64,000 bases of DNA from Dichetophora obliterata. Lineage: Eukaryota > Arthropoda > Insecta > Diptera > Sciomyzidae. Location: the NCBI GenBank assembly GCA_963920525.1, contig OY986437.1, positions 116,056,715 through 116,120,714 of the forward strand. The letters are read 5' to 3'. Under the pieces are notes generated by a model, which saw only the letters and a program-made list of their open reading frames with translations, was not told the origin of the DNA and ran no database searches. The translations under genes were made by a program, and so were the position numbers. Position 1 is the first letter of the stretch. Each line of letters starts with the position of its first letter. This document shows positions 1 to 10,679 of the stretch, in pieces.

Positions 1-1300
1 CTCAAATGGGGGCTAAACCCAGAGGCTATGAAATGGGTTTACACTATGATGGTTAGACCTGTCATCACGTACGCTTCGGTGATTTGGTGGACAAAAGTCA
101 GCCAGAAAACCATTAAGAAGAGACTGGACAGAGTCCAACGGCTGGCGTGTGTTGGAATAACAGGTGCAATACGCACCACTCCAACAAGCGCAATGGAGGT
201 TCTGTTAGGTATGCTGCCATTGGATTTAGAAATAAAGAAAACAGCGGATGTTGCGAAATGCTACGTGGCATGGGGCAACGGCCCTGCATGGTCATATTCG
301 CATCCTTGATATTGTACAGAGAGATGTCAGGGAGGCGTTTATGCCTATGGATGGAAGGCAGAGAGTAAAAATAACAGAAAAATGTTATAAAACTCTTATA
401 ACGGATGGAGCCGTTTGTGAAGAAATCGCTGGTAGCGATATCAGTATATTCACAGACGGCTCTCTGATGAATGGCCGGGCCGGGGCAGGTGTGTACTCAA
501 AAGAGTTAAGCCTATCCTGTGTACTGAGGTTGGGGAGGTTTGTGTCTGTATACCAGGCAGAAATGCTTGGCGTAGTGCATGCGCTGGACCACCTGATAGA
601 TGGTCGGATCAGTGGCAAGAAAATTGTCATCGCTCTCGACAATCAGTCTGTGATTAGGTGTATGCAACGGACAGACATCACTTCCAGGTTGGCCATAGAA
701 TGTCTTACAAAACTCAATAGGTGCGCCCAGACGAATGAGCTCACACTTATGTGGGTGAGAGGACACTCTGGCATAGAACAGAATGAAGAAGCTGATTCTT
801 TAGCAAGAGCAGGATCAGCAGAAGAGTTCTGTGGACCAGAACCACGTATCGCCATAGGCGACAATATGGTGGCAGGCCTTATTAAACAATGGACGGACTC
901 GGAACACAGTAAAAGGTGGGAAGAAGCTGTTAACTGCAGGCAATCAAAGGTGGCCGTGAAGTGGTCTCGTAGTGCGGCAGCAAAAGTTATCCGATACCAT
1001 CTCGGGAAGATGACTCTGACCGAGGACGATGCGTGTAGGTTATGCCTAGAGGAGCCGGAAACAGCAGCACACATTCTGTGCCAGTGTCCGGCGCTGGCAA
1101 GCATAAGATTGACCACTCTGGGACGCCCATTTATTGGCGAAGCCGAGATTGGTCAACTAACCTATAAGGATATACTTGAGGTGACAAAGGATGCTTACAC
1201 GAGGAGCATGCTCACGTACGAGTACTCCGAGCAGTAGTACCCTTTGTCCAATGGGGGACGAAAAGGGGACCCACTGTGGTCTGCTTCGGCAAATCCTCAA
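1..1300 (+). pseudogene. Non-LTR retrotransposon 3' end: RT tail, RNase H and C-terminal Cys/His region (frameshifted, 5' end outside window)
   Basis: The window opens inside the reverse transcriptase thumb (VRPVITYASVIWW), in the frame starting at base 28. Around 275-290 the frame shifts to one that runs to a stop at 1235-1237. That second frame carries an RNase H domain at about 446-808: D in FTDGS, E in YQAEMLG, D in ALDNQ, then the HSG motif and D in EEADSLAR, so all catalytic acids are kept. A CxxC...HxxxC cluster (CRLCLE...HILCQC) follows, as in the C-termini of RNase H-bearing non-LTR elements. Such enzymes make cDNA at the nicked target and remove the RNA strand. The frameshift and missing 5' part make this copy dead. 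The clade (I, LOA or R1-like) is not settled. The remnant at 47.6-49.5 kb resembles the part upstream of this one and may be the same family. Confidence 0.85.
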
Positions 1301-1301
1301 C

Positions 1302-2211
1302 TTATTATATATAAAACACAAAAAAAAATCTGATGGATGGGTTTACACTTCATCATTTAAAACCTCTGACGGATATACTCACAATCCCGTCGTAATTTGT
1401 GGTCTATTTGCCAATCTCTTCAAAGAGTCATTTTGTTCAGACTCTTTTAATCCTGATGAAGAGTACTTTGAATATATGAACTCTACACCCAGGGTTTCGT
1501 TGGATTCTATATCCTTTACTTCAGAGGATATTTTAAAGTATATTGGGTTGATAGATGAGGATTTTAATGCTGGGCCTGACGGAATTCCTGCCGCAGTGTT
1601 AGCACGATGTGGTTCCGTTCTAAGTCAACCACTGTCCTTATTATTCAATACATCAATTAGCGAAAGTATTTTTCCACTTTTTTAGAAAAAAATCTTTCAT
1701 AAGTCCTATTTATAAAAAAGGTTGTAAGAACGATATAAACAACTACAGGCCTATCGCGAAACTCTCGTCGTTTCCAAAACTTTTTGAGCGGCTCGTGTAT
1801 GATCGTATGAAAATTCACTGTGGGAAGGTCATGACAACTCTTGTTCCATCCAGAACAATAGATGCTAAAGACAATTCAGATCTGCTCCAGTCTGATTTGA
1901 AATCCTTTGAAATTTGGTGTTCTAAAAATAATATGTTTCTAAATCCAGATAAATGCCAAACTATGACCTTTTCTCGAAAAAGGAATAATTTCATTTTTTA
2001 TTATAAGATAAAAGATACTGCTTTAAGTTGTGTAGATGCTGTCAAAGATCTTGGTATATGCATGGATTCTAAGCTATCGTTTAACGTTCATATTAATTAC
2101 ATTTGTAAAAAAGCATCTTCTATGCTCGGGTTTATGAAACGCTGGGCCAAAGAATTTAATAGTATGATCCCAACTACAACGCTGTATTATGCAATTGTGC
2201 GACCTCACTTA
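1302..2211 (+). pseudogene. Jockey-type non-LTR retrotransposon, 5' fragment of the split element
   Basis: Three stretches of reverse transcriptase are readable. The first (about 1325-1685) has the fingers motif NAGPDGIPAAVL. A stop at 1683 and a frame change follow. The second (about 1686-1815) has SPIYKKG and NNYRPIAKLS. The third (about 1870-2211) has the thumb: LNPDKCQTMTFSRKR, VKDLGICMDSKLSF, and the start of the IVRPHLEYA box. Between about 1815 and 1870 the palm with the YADD active site is missing, so the copy had lost an internal piece. Reading breaks at 2211 exactly where a 3.7-kb insertion begins and resumes at 5916 with EYASQVWSP. No RNase H is visible, in contrast to the element just upstream. 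Confidence 0.85.
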
Positions 2212-2350
2212 CAGCCCTATTCTGGCAGCTTAACTAAGCTCACCACATTAACAAAATAGTTAATATTAACAATTTGTTAAGGTTTCGTATTCTGCTGCAA
2301 ATTTAAAAGCTCTTTTCCTTACAAATTTGTTAATAACAGAAAGAGTTTTA

Positions 2351-2887
2351 CAGCCCTATTCTGGTTGTTAGCTTAACAAGAAATAGTTAAGGAGCTCTTG
2401 TTAAGCTGATTGTTATGTTATGTAAATGTTGGTATTCTTAAAAATCATTAACAACATAAAAGCTTAAAAAGCTTTTAAAGTTCACCATGCATGGTGAAAA
2501 TCGATATGCCTATTGAAAGAAGAGATGCGCTATATAAACAGATGCTTCGAGTGCAGCTTGTAACTTTGCAAGCGCTTGAAAAATTTGCTACGGCTACTGA
2601 AAGATTTCATTATCAACACTTAAAATAAGTAAAAAATTCTTCCATTTTTCAGTTTAATGTATTTAAACTTAATATTATATTATAATTTGTATTTTTTTAT
2701 TATTTTCACAAAAATTTTCTATCTAAGCACATACATTTCATTCGTTGTTAAGACTCTTTCTGTTATTAACAAAATTGTAAGGAAAAGAGCTTTTAAATTT
2801 GCAGCAGAATACGAAACCTTAACAAATTGTTAATATTAACTATTTTGTTAATGTGGTGAGATTAGTTAAGCTGCCAGAATAGGGCTG
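2351..2887 (+). mobile_element. PIF/Harbinger-like MITE, complete inner copy (537 bp)
   Basis: TIRs CAGCCCTATTCTGG and complement, flanked by TTA (2348-2350 and 2888-2890). The two ends differ inside the TIR: one runs into TTGTTAGCTTAACAAG, the other into CAGCTTAACTAAGCTC. This copy inserted into another member of its own family (2212-5912). It keeps a 45-codon reading frame at 2491-2628. No transposase is present, so it depends on an autonomous relative. Confidence 0.85.
2491..2628 (+). CDS. Small open frame inside the PIF-like MITE (45 aa), possible relic of a Myb-like accessory ORF
   Basis: The frame starts at an ATG inside the palindrome CACCATGCATGGTG and ends at TAA. The product is short and amphipathic (LYKQMLRVQLVTLQALEKF), suggesting one coiled-coil helix. 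The same frame is kept in the copy at 5072-5618 on the minus strand, where the stop is lost and the frame runs on. Harbinger elements encode a second Myb/SANT-like protein with a C-terminal coiled coil, so this may be its tail; that is inference. Expression is unproven and the frame may be chance. Confidence 0.3.
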   Translation: MVKIDMPIERRDALYKQMLRVQLVTLQALEKFATATERFHYQHLK

Positions 2888-3259
2888 TTAACAACGAATG
2901 AAATGTATGTGCTAAGATAGAAAATTGTTGTGAAAATAATAAAAAAATACTAATTATAATATAATTGTAATGTATTGAGTTTAAATACATTAAACTGAAA
3001 AATGGAAGAATTTTTACTTATTTAAAGTGTTGATAATGAAATCTTTCAGTAGCCGTGGCAAATTTTTCAAGCGCTTGCAAAGTCACAAGCTCAAAGAAGT
3101 AAAATATAAGGAAGTGGTGTAGTATCACAAAAGTGCGGCATTTTCCAAATTGGTGTTGGTTCGCACAAATACATGAACATTCAAACACGATCGCATTGGG
3201 TTGCATCACAAAAAAAGGCCCAAAAGGTTTCTGATTATAATAACATATTTATAGATTTA

Positions 3260-3420
3260 GGCTGCCCGCATAGTAAGTGCCGAAGCAGGCAGGCAGGCAG
3301 GCAGGCAGGCAGGCCCTGCGAAGAAACGAGATAGAAATAACTTTTTTCTCTCTTGTTCACATAGTTTTTCTGTGCCTGTCTTCCTGCCTGTCTGCTTCGG
3401 CGCTTACTCTGCGGGCAACC
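3260..3420. mobile_element. GGYTGCCCGC MITE, copy 1 (161 bp)
   Basis: Inverted ends GGCTGCCCGC / GCGGGCAACC, flanked by TTA on both sides (3257-3259 and 3421-3423). The arms continue through a (GCAG) repeat, giving a strong hairpin. Internal sequence (GAAACGAGATAGAAATAAC) is shared with two copies at 22.6-22.9 kb. The TTA duplication again suggests the PIF/Harbinger superfamily. Confidence 0.75.
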
Positions 3421-3899
3421 TTAGGCTTAAAGTTTTCGCTATTTTGTTTGTTCTTATCCAATAGCAATAAAAGATTGTATTTCCACACCACCCTTGAGGT
3501 ATACAATTTGGTGCGTTACCGATTTTTTTTTTTGGTGTTCGGTTTCCTAGTAGGCCTAATTCACCCGAGAGCAAACAAGAATATTAGTAAGGTAAAAAAT
3601 GTATGGTAAAAGCTATCTACTGGGTTTGTATGCATTTGTATTAATGCATTAAATTTTATATATTAATAAAATTATAAATAATTATATATATTAAAAAATT
3701 ATATATAACAAAATGGATACATTAAGTGAAGATAAATAAAATTAATTTCTTTCTAAACACCTTTAAAATTAATTGTTTTATGCAACTTTTGCCTTATAGT
3801 TGGCTTTTCATTATTTATTTTAGATATATAAAATATCTAGTTCTTAAAAATATTTAAATGAAAGATTTTTCTACAATATTAAAATGACCGGAAGACTTA

Positions 3900-4163
3900 C
3901 AGCCCTATTCTGGCAAATTAACAAATTGTTAACCAGTATTTTGAATATTTCTATGTGTTTGTGTTATTTTTTTTATTTTTAAACAAAATTTTAAGCTCAA
4001 AAATAAAAAATTTAGATAAAAATTGTCAACTGCTTTTCAGTTATTGACAATTTCATTAACAAATTTTTGTTTTTTGAGCTTTAAATTTTGTATTGAAAAC
4101 AACAAACATATAAAATATTCAAAATACTGGTTAACAATTTGTTAATTTGCCAGAATAGGGCTG
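3900..4163. mobile_element. Palindromic MITE with CAGCCCTATTCTGG ends (264 bp)
   Basis: It shares the terminal 14 bp of the PIF-like family, then differs: long arms beginning CAGCCCTATTCTGGCAAATT pair along most of the element. The flanking duplication is TTA (3897-3899 and 4164-4166). It is a second, foldback-type subfamily probably mobilised by the same transposase, inserted within the hAT-like element. Confidence 0.8.
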
Positions 4164-5071
4164 TTAATATGACCCTCAAATATACTTTTGCCAAGCATTT
4201 CAGAATTGATTGCAATTTAAACACAAAAAACCCTGCTATGTACTAAACTACATGGCCTGTATATTCAGTTCTATCTAGCATCTGTTAAATAATTATAGTC
4301 GTTAAGAAAAGAACAGTCCATGTCGTTATCATTTTAAATAAATAAATTAAATATTTATTTCCTTCTATTTTATTTAAAAAAATTTTTATTTGTAGCGTTA
4401 TTTTATTCTTTATTTTTGCCTTTATTCCACACACTTCATATTATACACTGAATTTGGAAACTTTCTCGAATTTTTTCTCCTAAGCCATTTGAGACCGACA
4501 TTTTATTATTACACTTTTGGACTAAGGAGACCCAAGTACCTTTAATAAAAATAAGAAAAAAATTATTAACGCGTGGGCCATAAACTGCACTTGTGACCAA
4601 AATTTTTTCACTGAAAACACGAGCGCCCTTAAATGTGTGGAAATATGTAAATTGAATACGCTCCTGAAACACTTTGACATTTCAATCCCTTAAAATTGGC
4701 GCGGAAACAACGTACTCCAATTTGCTTTTTTTCACTTATTTTCAATTGGAAATGCACAAATTATCACTTTAAATAACTTTTTTAAACACAATAAATTATA
4801 AATAACGTTGTTCCGTTTAAAAAATCTAACTGGTGTTCATATACTTACTTATGGAAGGAAACCACATTATTCTTCAAGTTTTGACTTCTTGAACAGTTTT
4901 TTGCAGCACAACGCATGTTTTTATAGTTGCTTATATCATAAACTTTACTCATCTCACTGAAATTATCAATAAAAATAGCTTTTAATTAAGCATTTAATAT
5001 AAGTAATTTTTTATCTCATACTTCTACTGACAGAACGATCCAAGTGTCAAAAAACTATTCGTCAAAACTAA

Positions 5072-5618
5072 CAGCCCTATTCTGGCAGCTTAACTAAGCT
5101 CACCACATTAACAAAATAGTTAATATTAACAATTTGTTAAGGTTTCGTATTCTGCTACAAATTTAAAAGCTCTTTTCCTTACAATTTTGTTAATAACGTA
5201 TTCTTAACATTCATTCTTAACAACGAATGAAATGTATGTGCTTATATAGAAAATTGTTGTGAAAATAATAAAAAAAATACGTATTATAATAGAATATTGA
5301 GTTTAAATACATTAAACTGAAATATGGAAGAATTTTTTACTTTTTTTAAGTGTTGATAATGAAATCTTTCAGTAGCCGTAGTAAATTTTTCAAGCGCTTG
5401 CAAAGTTACAAGCTGCACTCGAAGCATCTGTTTATATAGCGCATCTCTTCTCTCAATAGGCATATCGATTTTCACCATGCATGGTGAACTTTAAAAGCTT
5501 TTTAAGCTTTCATGTTGTTAATTATGTTTAAGAATACCAACATTTACATAACATAACAATCAGCTTAACAAGAGCTCCTTAACTATTTCTTGTTAAGCTA
5601 ACAACCAGAATAGGGCTG
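5072..5618 (-). mobile_element. PIF/Harbinger-like MITE, complete copy (547 bp)
   Basis: TIRs CAGCCCTATTCTGG with the duplication TAA (5069-5071 and 5619-5621), consistent with TWA. It is collinear with the copy at 2351-2887 in opposite orientation and carries the same small frame on the minus strand. It is nested in the hAT-like element. Confidence 0.85.
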
Positions 5619-5912
5619 TAAGTGTCAATTCACGAAACATACCCCAGTACACATACACTGTATGTGAGGGTAACACCATTTCCTTATATTTTATTTTTAT
5701 GCACAAGCTGCACTCGCAGCATCTGTTTATATAGTGCATCTCTTCTTTCAATAGGCTTATCGGTTTTCACCATGCATGGTGAACTTTAAAAGCTTTTTAA
5801 GCTTTTATGTTGTTAATGATTTTTAAGAATACCAACATTTACATAACTAACAATCAGCTTAACAAGAGCTCCTTAACTATTTCTTGTTAAGCTAACAACC
5901 AGAATAGGGCTG

Positions 5913-6450
5913 TTAGAGTATGCAAGTCAAGTTTGGTCCCCAAGTTACAATGTACATGTTGAACATATAGAGAGAATCCAAAAACGTTTTGTTCAGTTTG
6001 CTCTAAGGGGCTTAAGTCCAACTGACACTTTAAACCTTCCTCCTTATGAGGATCGTTTAAAACTATTAAAAATGCAATCTTTGAATGAGAGAAGGAAGTC
6101 TGCAGATATCGTCTATTTACACCAACTCATGACTGGTGTATTCGATTCACCAGAACTCCTAACTCTTATAAATGTTAACACTAGCCGTAGAAGCAGTAAA
6201 AATGCTTACAATTTAATTTACTTAACTTTTAGTAGAACAAATTATATGGCTACTGCTCCTTTACATCGCATGAGTACCTTTGTTAACAACTGTAGCTTTT
6301 TCGATGTTATCTTATCGAAAGGTCAACTCAAAAGTAGATTGAAAACTAATGTATGATTAGATCTATGTAAACGCATGGTTAGCTGTTAAGTCTTCTGTTG
6401 TCCCTAAGCCCAACCCATATTTTGGTGGGTAAATTTTTCTCACTTGAGAT
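5913..6450 (+). pseudogene. Jockey-type non-LTR retrotransposon, 3' fragment
   Basis: The reading frame resumes at 5916 with EYASQVWSPSYNVHVE and continues through IQKRFVQFALRG and the PYEDRLKLL box to a stop near 6354, the usual C-terminus of jockey/CR1-type reverse transcriptases. About 100 bp of possible 3' UTR follow. No clear poly(A) tail is seen. It is the continuation of 1302-2211. Confidence 0.85.
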
Positions 6451-7338
6451 TGTTTTGGACCGCTCTTATCGATATCATTGAGATATTTTAATGTTATTTG
6501 GGCTGGTTATTAAGATGATATAATGCGGAGAAAGTGCGAAAAAGCTGTAGTAGCTGAACTCTATTGTTATTGCATGTTATAATAGACTCAAGTACAAACG
6601 CAACAACAATTCTAAAAAAAAAGTATGGAAAAAATGTCGTTTTTAAGATTTCACTCAACCAAATCACAAAATGAGGCGTAAAAAGCGTCTCTTCAAAAAT
6701 AGTCAACAAAACTATTTAGTTGCTTTGCGCTAACTAACATATAATGCAAGAAAAAACGCATACAGTTTATACAAGCTTGATGTAAGAGAGTACATCAATA
6801 TATAGTCCAAGTGCACTGATAAAAAATTGCCCCGTCACATACGTTATCCTCTTCAATCCCGCACCAAGAAATACAATGAAAAAATCTTTTTTAAGGTAAT
6901 ATTTTTACTAAATAGGGTCTAGTTAAAACATTTCTGCTTACTTTTCTGATTACTTTTGGAAGTAAAAGTTTTTAAATGTTCTCATTTATGGACATATTGT
7001 ACTTTTTACAATAAATTCTTAATTTATTTACACTTTTTTACTTTCCAGACATAGGAGCCTTCTTACGCTACATATTTACATTTTGCATTAAAAAATTTTT
7101 TTTGGAAATTATAGTTTTTAAATGTGCAGATATGTGAATATATTGTACTTTTTTACAATAAATTCATTATTTATCAAAACCATTTTACTAACCAGACCAA
7201 TTGAAAGAAAGCTCAAGAGAGTATTTTCTAACCATTGCGGCAATATTTGAAAGAAATAACGACAAATCAGAAAAAATTTCAATACAAAAACTTTTTTTCA
7301 CATATGTGACCATTTTACCCGAAGAGGTTATAACTAGT
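6451..7338. other. AT-rich stretch with a diverged direct repeat of about 95 bp
   Basis: No gene is recognised. Two related segments at about 6957-7050 and 7102-7198 share TTTACAATAAATTC and a closing CCAGAC. A short frame at about 6812-6900 reads KLPRHIRYPLQSRTKKYNEK, which looks like an unplaced protein relic. Confidence 0.4.
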
Positions 7339-7416
7339 GTCCGACCGAAACCGGAATTTTGGCCGAAACCATATATTCGACCATTTTGTAATATTCGGCC
7401 GAAACCGAAACTGGTT
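7339..7416. repeat. CCGAAACCG motif cluster, possible eroded transposon end
   Basis: Several copies of (G)CCGAAACC occur within 80 bp, like the subterminal repeats of some TIR elements. A partner motif, TTTCGGCTAGTTTCG, lies at 8249-8263 just before another repeat starts. A single element spanning 7339-8263 is possible but not proven. Confidence 0.35.
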
Positions 7417-7919
7417 ATTAATATGAAAATTTAAGTTTTTACAAATGATTTTTTTTTTATTAAAAGGAAACAAAAGTACAACTAGTACAAAAAAGTTTTA
7501 TTTGAATATTGAAGTTTACTACAATAATAAATAAGATAATTTTTTATTTTATTTTTTATTACGCACTTCCGTACACACTCAAAATAGTATGCACCCACAA
7601 TGCACATTTTTTTAGAACTACAAAACAAATTATTTCTGTTTTTTTTATGGGTTCAGTATTATAAAAATAGAAATATTTCGTTTTCTTTTCATTTATTCCA
7701 CAAACACAGAATGCGTTCGGAAGTTTTATTATTAATTTTTGGCTTCAGCACCTATAAAATTTAAATTTTAATTGCAATGGAGATGCAAATTTTTGTATCG
7801 AACGTTGCGTTAACACGATAAATCAAATTATAGACAAATTCATAAATTTTGTTTTTTACAATGCGTTGTAAATATTTTTATTAAACGAAACTTATATATT
7901 TGAATTAAATGACTGATGC

Positions 7920-8251
7920 AAAAAATTTTGGTAAAATTCAAGAATAGCGACAACTCTATTTTTTAATATTTTTTGTTGGATTATACGGATTTTAACCTCC
8001 TAAATCAAAATCTGGAAAATTTCAGGCGCTTGCAATTGGTTTAGAAGTTTTTTTCCAACTTCTTCAGGCAAAAAGTTTTTTGTAGGCCATTTTTCCCAAC
8101 TTTGGAGGCCTATAACTTCGAAACGAATTGCCTGCAATTTTTTCAGATTTGGAGTTAGGAGGCCAAAATCCATATAATCTGCAAAAAAAAATAATTAAAA
8201 ATTAGAATTGTCGCTATTCCTGAAATGTTCCGAAATTTTTACCAAAAGTTT
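7920..8251. mobile_element. Foldback MITE (about 330 bp)
   Basis: Arms pair over about 100 bp with small gaps: AATAGCGACAA near 7943 against TTGTCGCTATT near 8208, and GGATTTTAACCTCC against GGAGGCCAAAATCC-type sequence inside. Outer ends read AAAATTTTGGTAAA and TTTACCAAAAGTTT. No target duplication is clear. Confidence 0.55.
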
Positions 8252-8263
8252 CGGCTAGTTTCG

Positions 8264-8625
8264 CACAGTAAAAAATTTGAGGTTAAATTTTATCTTTTTT
8301 ATAACATTTGTGTGGTATAAACTTTTTTATTCCAAATAATTTATAAATTTTGTGCCACTCAATATTATAAAAATAATAAAACAAATATAATTTAAAAATT
8401 TCATATGGATATAATGTGTCAATCTGGTCAATATATTCTGGTTCGAAAGTAAAAAATTCACCGAAATCGGGAAATTTGAAAATATAGTGGTTTCGATTGG
8501 TCTGACGAGAAAAATGGTCTGAAAAAATTTATAAGATTTGATGGTATAACTTTTAAAAACATTTTTGGTTTGGATTTATATGTATACCAAATAGTATAAA
8601 ATTTATGCTCATATTTTTTACTGTG
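8264..8625. repeat. CACAGTAAAAAAT repeat, copy 1 (362 bp)
   Basis: Begins CACAGTAAAAAATTTGAG and ends ATATTTTTTACTGTG, a short inverted pair. A second copy in the same orientation lies at 10339-10679. They could be two insertions of one MITE, or direct repeats bounding a 1.7-kb segment. No convincing target duplication is seen. Confidence 0.65.
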
Positions 8626-9610
8626 TACTTGTTTCATTAGTTCGAAAAAAGAGCAGTGTTAGTCCAGGTTAAGCTTTCCCCTTTGTGTATTGCACGCTTT
8701 GGGCATGACAAGTAATATAAAAACTTCATTTAATACATACATACAATATAATCCCAGTCAATTCAGTGGTTATCGCATGATAGTTAAACATACACAAGGA
8801 CCTGTTAAACTAAAACAATAAAGAGGTTATACTTAGTGTTTAACCATTTTTTCTGACCAACCATTTTTCGGCTTTTGACTTGCATGGTTCGCTGCTGAAT
8901 AAAGAAAATGTTTTCCCCCCTGTAGGCATGTTCGCCAAATTCATAAATTTTCATTATTAAATCATGTAAATTTAAGTATTTGTATAAATATTTTGTGGCA
9001 AGAAAATTTATTACTGCAACATAACAACATAAGTTAGAATCAGCTTGCAATAACGACCAGAGTTGGCAACACAGGAAATAATAATACATGTAATAAATAA
9101 TATTTGTACTCTTGTTGTTGCTGTTTCTGCTGTTTCTGCTGTTGCTGTTGTTTTTGTTGTTTTGTACAACTTATACGCTTGTTAGCAGCTCGTTCGAAGG
9201 AATCGATTCGAATTTGGCATAAAGACATTACGTATTTTGCATATGAGTTTGTGCAATTCCAGGCGGCTTTACTTTTGCCTTCCCTACCATTTTTGTTCTG
9301 CTTCTCGTTCTAACTCTTTTATTTTCACTTGAAATGTTAGCATTACAGTATAAATATTTTATGTGAACATTTTTTTCAAAGCTGGAATTTGTAAGTAAAT
9401 ACGTTTAATGTTATTATTTATTGTTCATATATTATAACATAGCTCTATGCGTTTGTGTGGGTTTAAGAGTATTTCTGCTTTAAAAAAAAAATTAATTCTT
9501 GAGGTGTAGATTTCTTCATTCATATACATACTTGTGTGTTTTTCATTTGAAAAGGATGATATATAAATGAACATCTCTTATCAACAATTTTTCGGTATCA
9601 ATTCCAGAAA
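8626..9610. other. AT-rich stretch with CTG/GTT microsatellite
   Basis: No gene is recognised. Bases 9109-9172 are an imperfect (TTG/CTG) repeat that generates meaningless Cys- and Gln-rich frames on the two strands. Confidence 0.4.
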
Positions 9611-10250
9611 AGAGCACTTTAAAGCGACGTTACTCTACTTTCAATCCAAATCTGAAACGATTGCTTCGTATCGAATAAGTTTAATATTAGCCAAGCATAA
9701 AAACCTTTACACAATGGTGAAATTATAAGAAAGGCTTTTCTAAACTGCGGTGAAGTTCGCTAACTTTAAGAACAAGACAGAAATAATTTCAGCTTTTTAA
9801 AATTTGCAACTTTCGCGTTAAACTGTGACTAGAAAAGTTGAATATATAGAAGTTGATTTTGTTAAACAAATTAAGCAAGACATAGAAGACATTTCTCTTC
9901 AGATCGACAAGTCAAGTGATGTAGTTGATACCGCACAGCTCAGCATATTTATAAAAATGCGTTTTAAAAATATGAGTTCAAAGAAGTTATTTTGACAATT
10001 ATTCCAATGAAAGGCAACACTAGACGTGCGGATATTTATCAAACCTTTATTAATTTTGTGAAAAAGTTTTAACTTCCTTTGTATTTTGTCTGCATAACAA
10101 GAAATGGTGCAGCAGCAATAGTAGAAAGATTAAACAGTTTTGTGGCTCTTTGAAAAAAAATGAAGAATTTTCAGACTTTGTTTCCTTTAATTCCCGAAGG
10201 AAATTTGCTTCTTAAAGTATCAATGCTGTATTGAAAGAAGCACGAAGCTT
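9611..10250 (+). pseudogene. Decayed hAT transposase, ZBED5/SCAND3-like
   Basis: Across several frames the translation reads SETIASYRISLILAKHK and YTM, then TVTRRVEYIE, DISLQIDKSSDVVDTAQL, KGNTRRADIYQTF and CITRNGAAA. This order matches the central RNase H-like part of the domesticated/hAT ZBED5-SCAND3-GTF2IRD2 group, including the first catalytic Asp in the IDxSxDV region. Multiple stops and frameshifts rule out function. N-terminal BED finger and C-terminal dimerisation parts are not seen. Confidence 0.7.
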
Positions 10251-10338
10251 CATGTTCTAATACAACTTTCCATTACTTTACACAGCACTTGGCCGCCTTA
10301 GAATCAATGAATTTTCGACACACGTTGGGCGCGTTCTG

Positions 10339-10679
10339 CAAACTGTAAAAAATTTGAGGGTAAATTTTATCTTTTTTATAACATTTGTATGGCATAAACT
10401 TTTTTATACCAAATAATTTATAAATTTTATACCACTCAATATTATAAAAATAATAAAACAAATATCGTTTAAAACTTTCATATGGATATCATGTGTTAAT
10501 CAAAATATATTCTGGTTCGAAAGAAAAAAGTTCACCGAAATCGGGAAATTTAAAAATATAGTGGTTTTGATTGGTCTGATGAGAAAAATGGTCTGGAAAA
10601 ATCACTTTTAAAACATTTTTGGGTTGGATTTATATGTATACAAAATAGTATAAAATTTATGCTCATATTTTTTACTGTG
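10339..10679. repeat. CACAGTAAAAAAT repeat, copy 2 (341 bp)
   Basis: Aligned along its length with 8264-8625, with small deletions. Same orientation. It follows directly on the hAT transposase relic. Confidence 0.65.

Larger units (their letters stand above)
3092..5701. mobile_element. hAT-like element (2.6 kb) nested in the outer PIF-like MITE
   Basis: The ends start CAAAGAAGTAAAATATAAGG and, on the other strand, CATAAAAATAAAATATAAGG, and match imperfectly for over 25 bp. They are flanked by the 8-bp duplication CACAAGCT (3084-3091 and 5702-5709), which fits hAT insertion. The flanking MITE sequence joins correctly across the site. I see no hAT transposase inside; much of the length is three later MITEs (3260-3420, 3900-4163, 5072-5618) and AT-rich filler. 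It is therefore non-autonomous. Confidence 0.75.
2212..5912. mobile_element. PIF/Harbinger-like MITE (outer copy) interrupted by two later insertions
   Basis: Terminal inverted repeats CAGCCCTATTCTGG (2212-2225 and 5899-5912) are flanked by the 3-bp duplication TTA (2209-2211 and 5913-5915). A TWA target duplication is the hallmark of PIF/Harbinger elements, so the superfamily call is by convention. After removal of the insertions at 2351-2887 and 3092-5701 the element is about 0.55 kb, the same size as the complete copies at 2351-2887 and 5072-5618. It sits inside the jockey thumb region; on paper the host frame reads RPHL then EYASQVWSP with a single TTA, so insertion was clean. Confidence 0.85.

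Noticed and set aside
3277..3609. 110-aa frame starting MPKQAGRQAGRQA
   Set aside because: The start is the (GCAG) arm of a MITE and the rest runs through unrelated AT-rich sequence.
9104..9313. Cys-rich 69-aa frame, small secreted protein candidate
   Set aside because: The Cys/Phe run is a translation of the (TTG/CTG) microsatellite.
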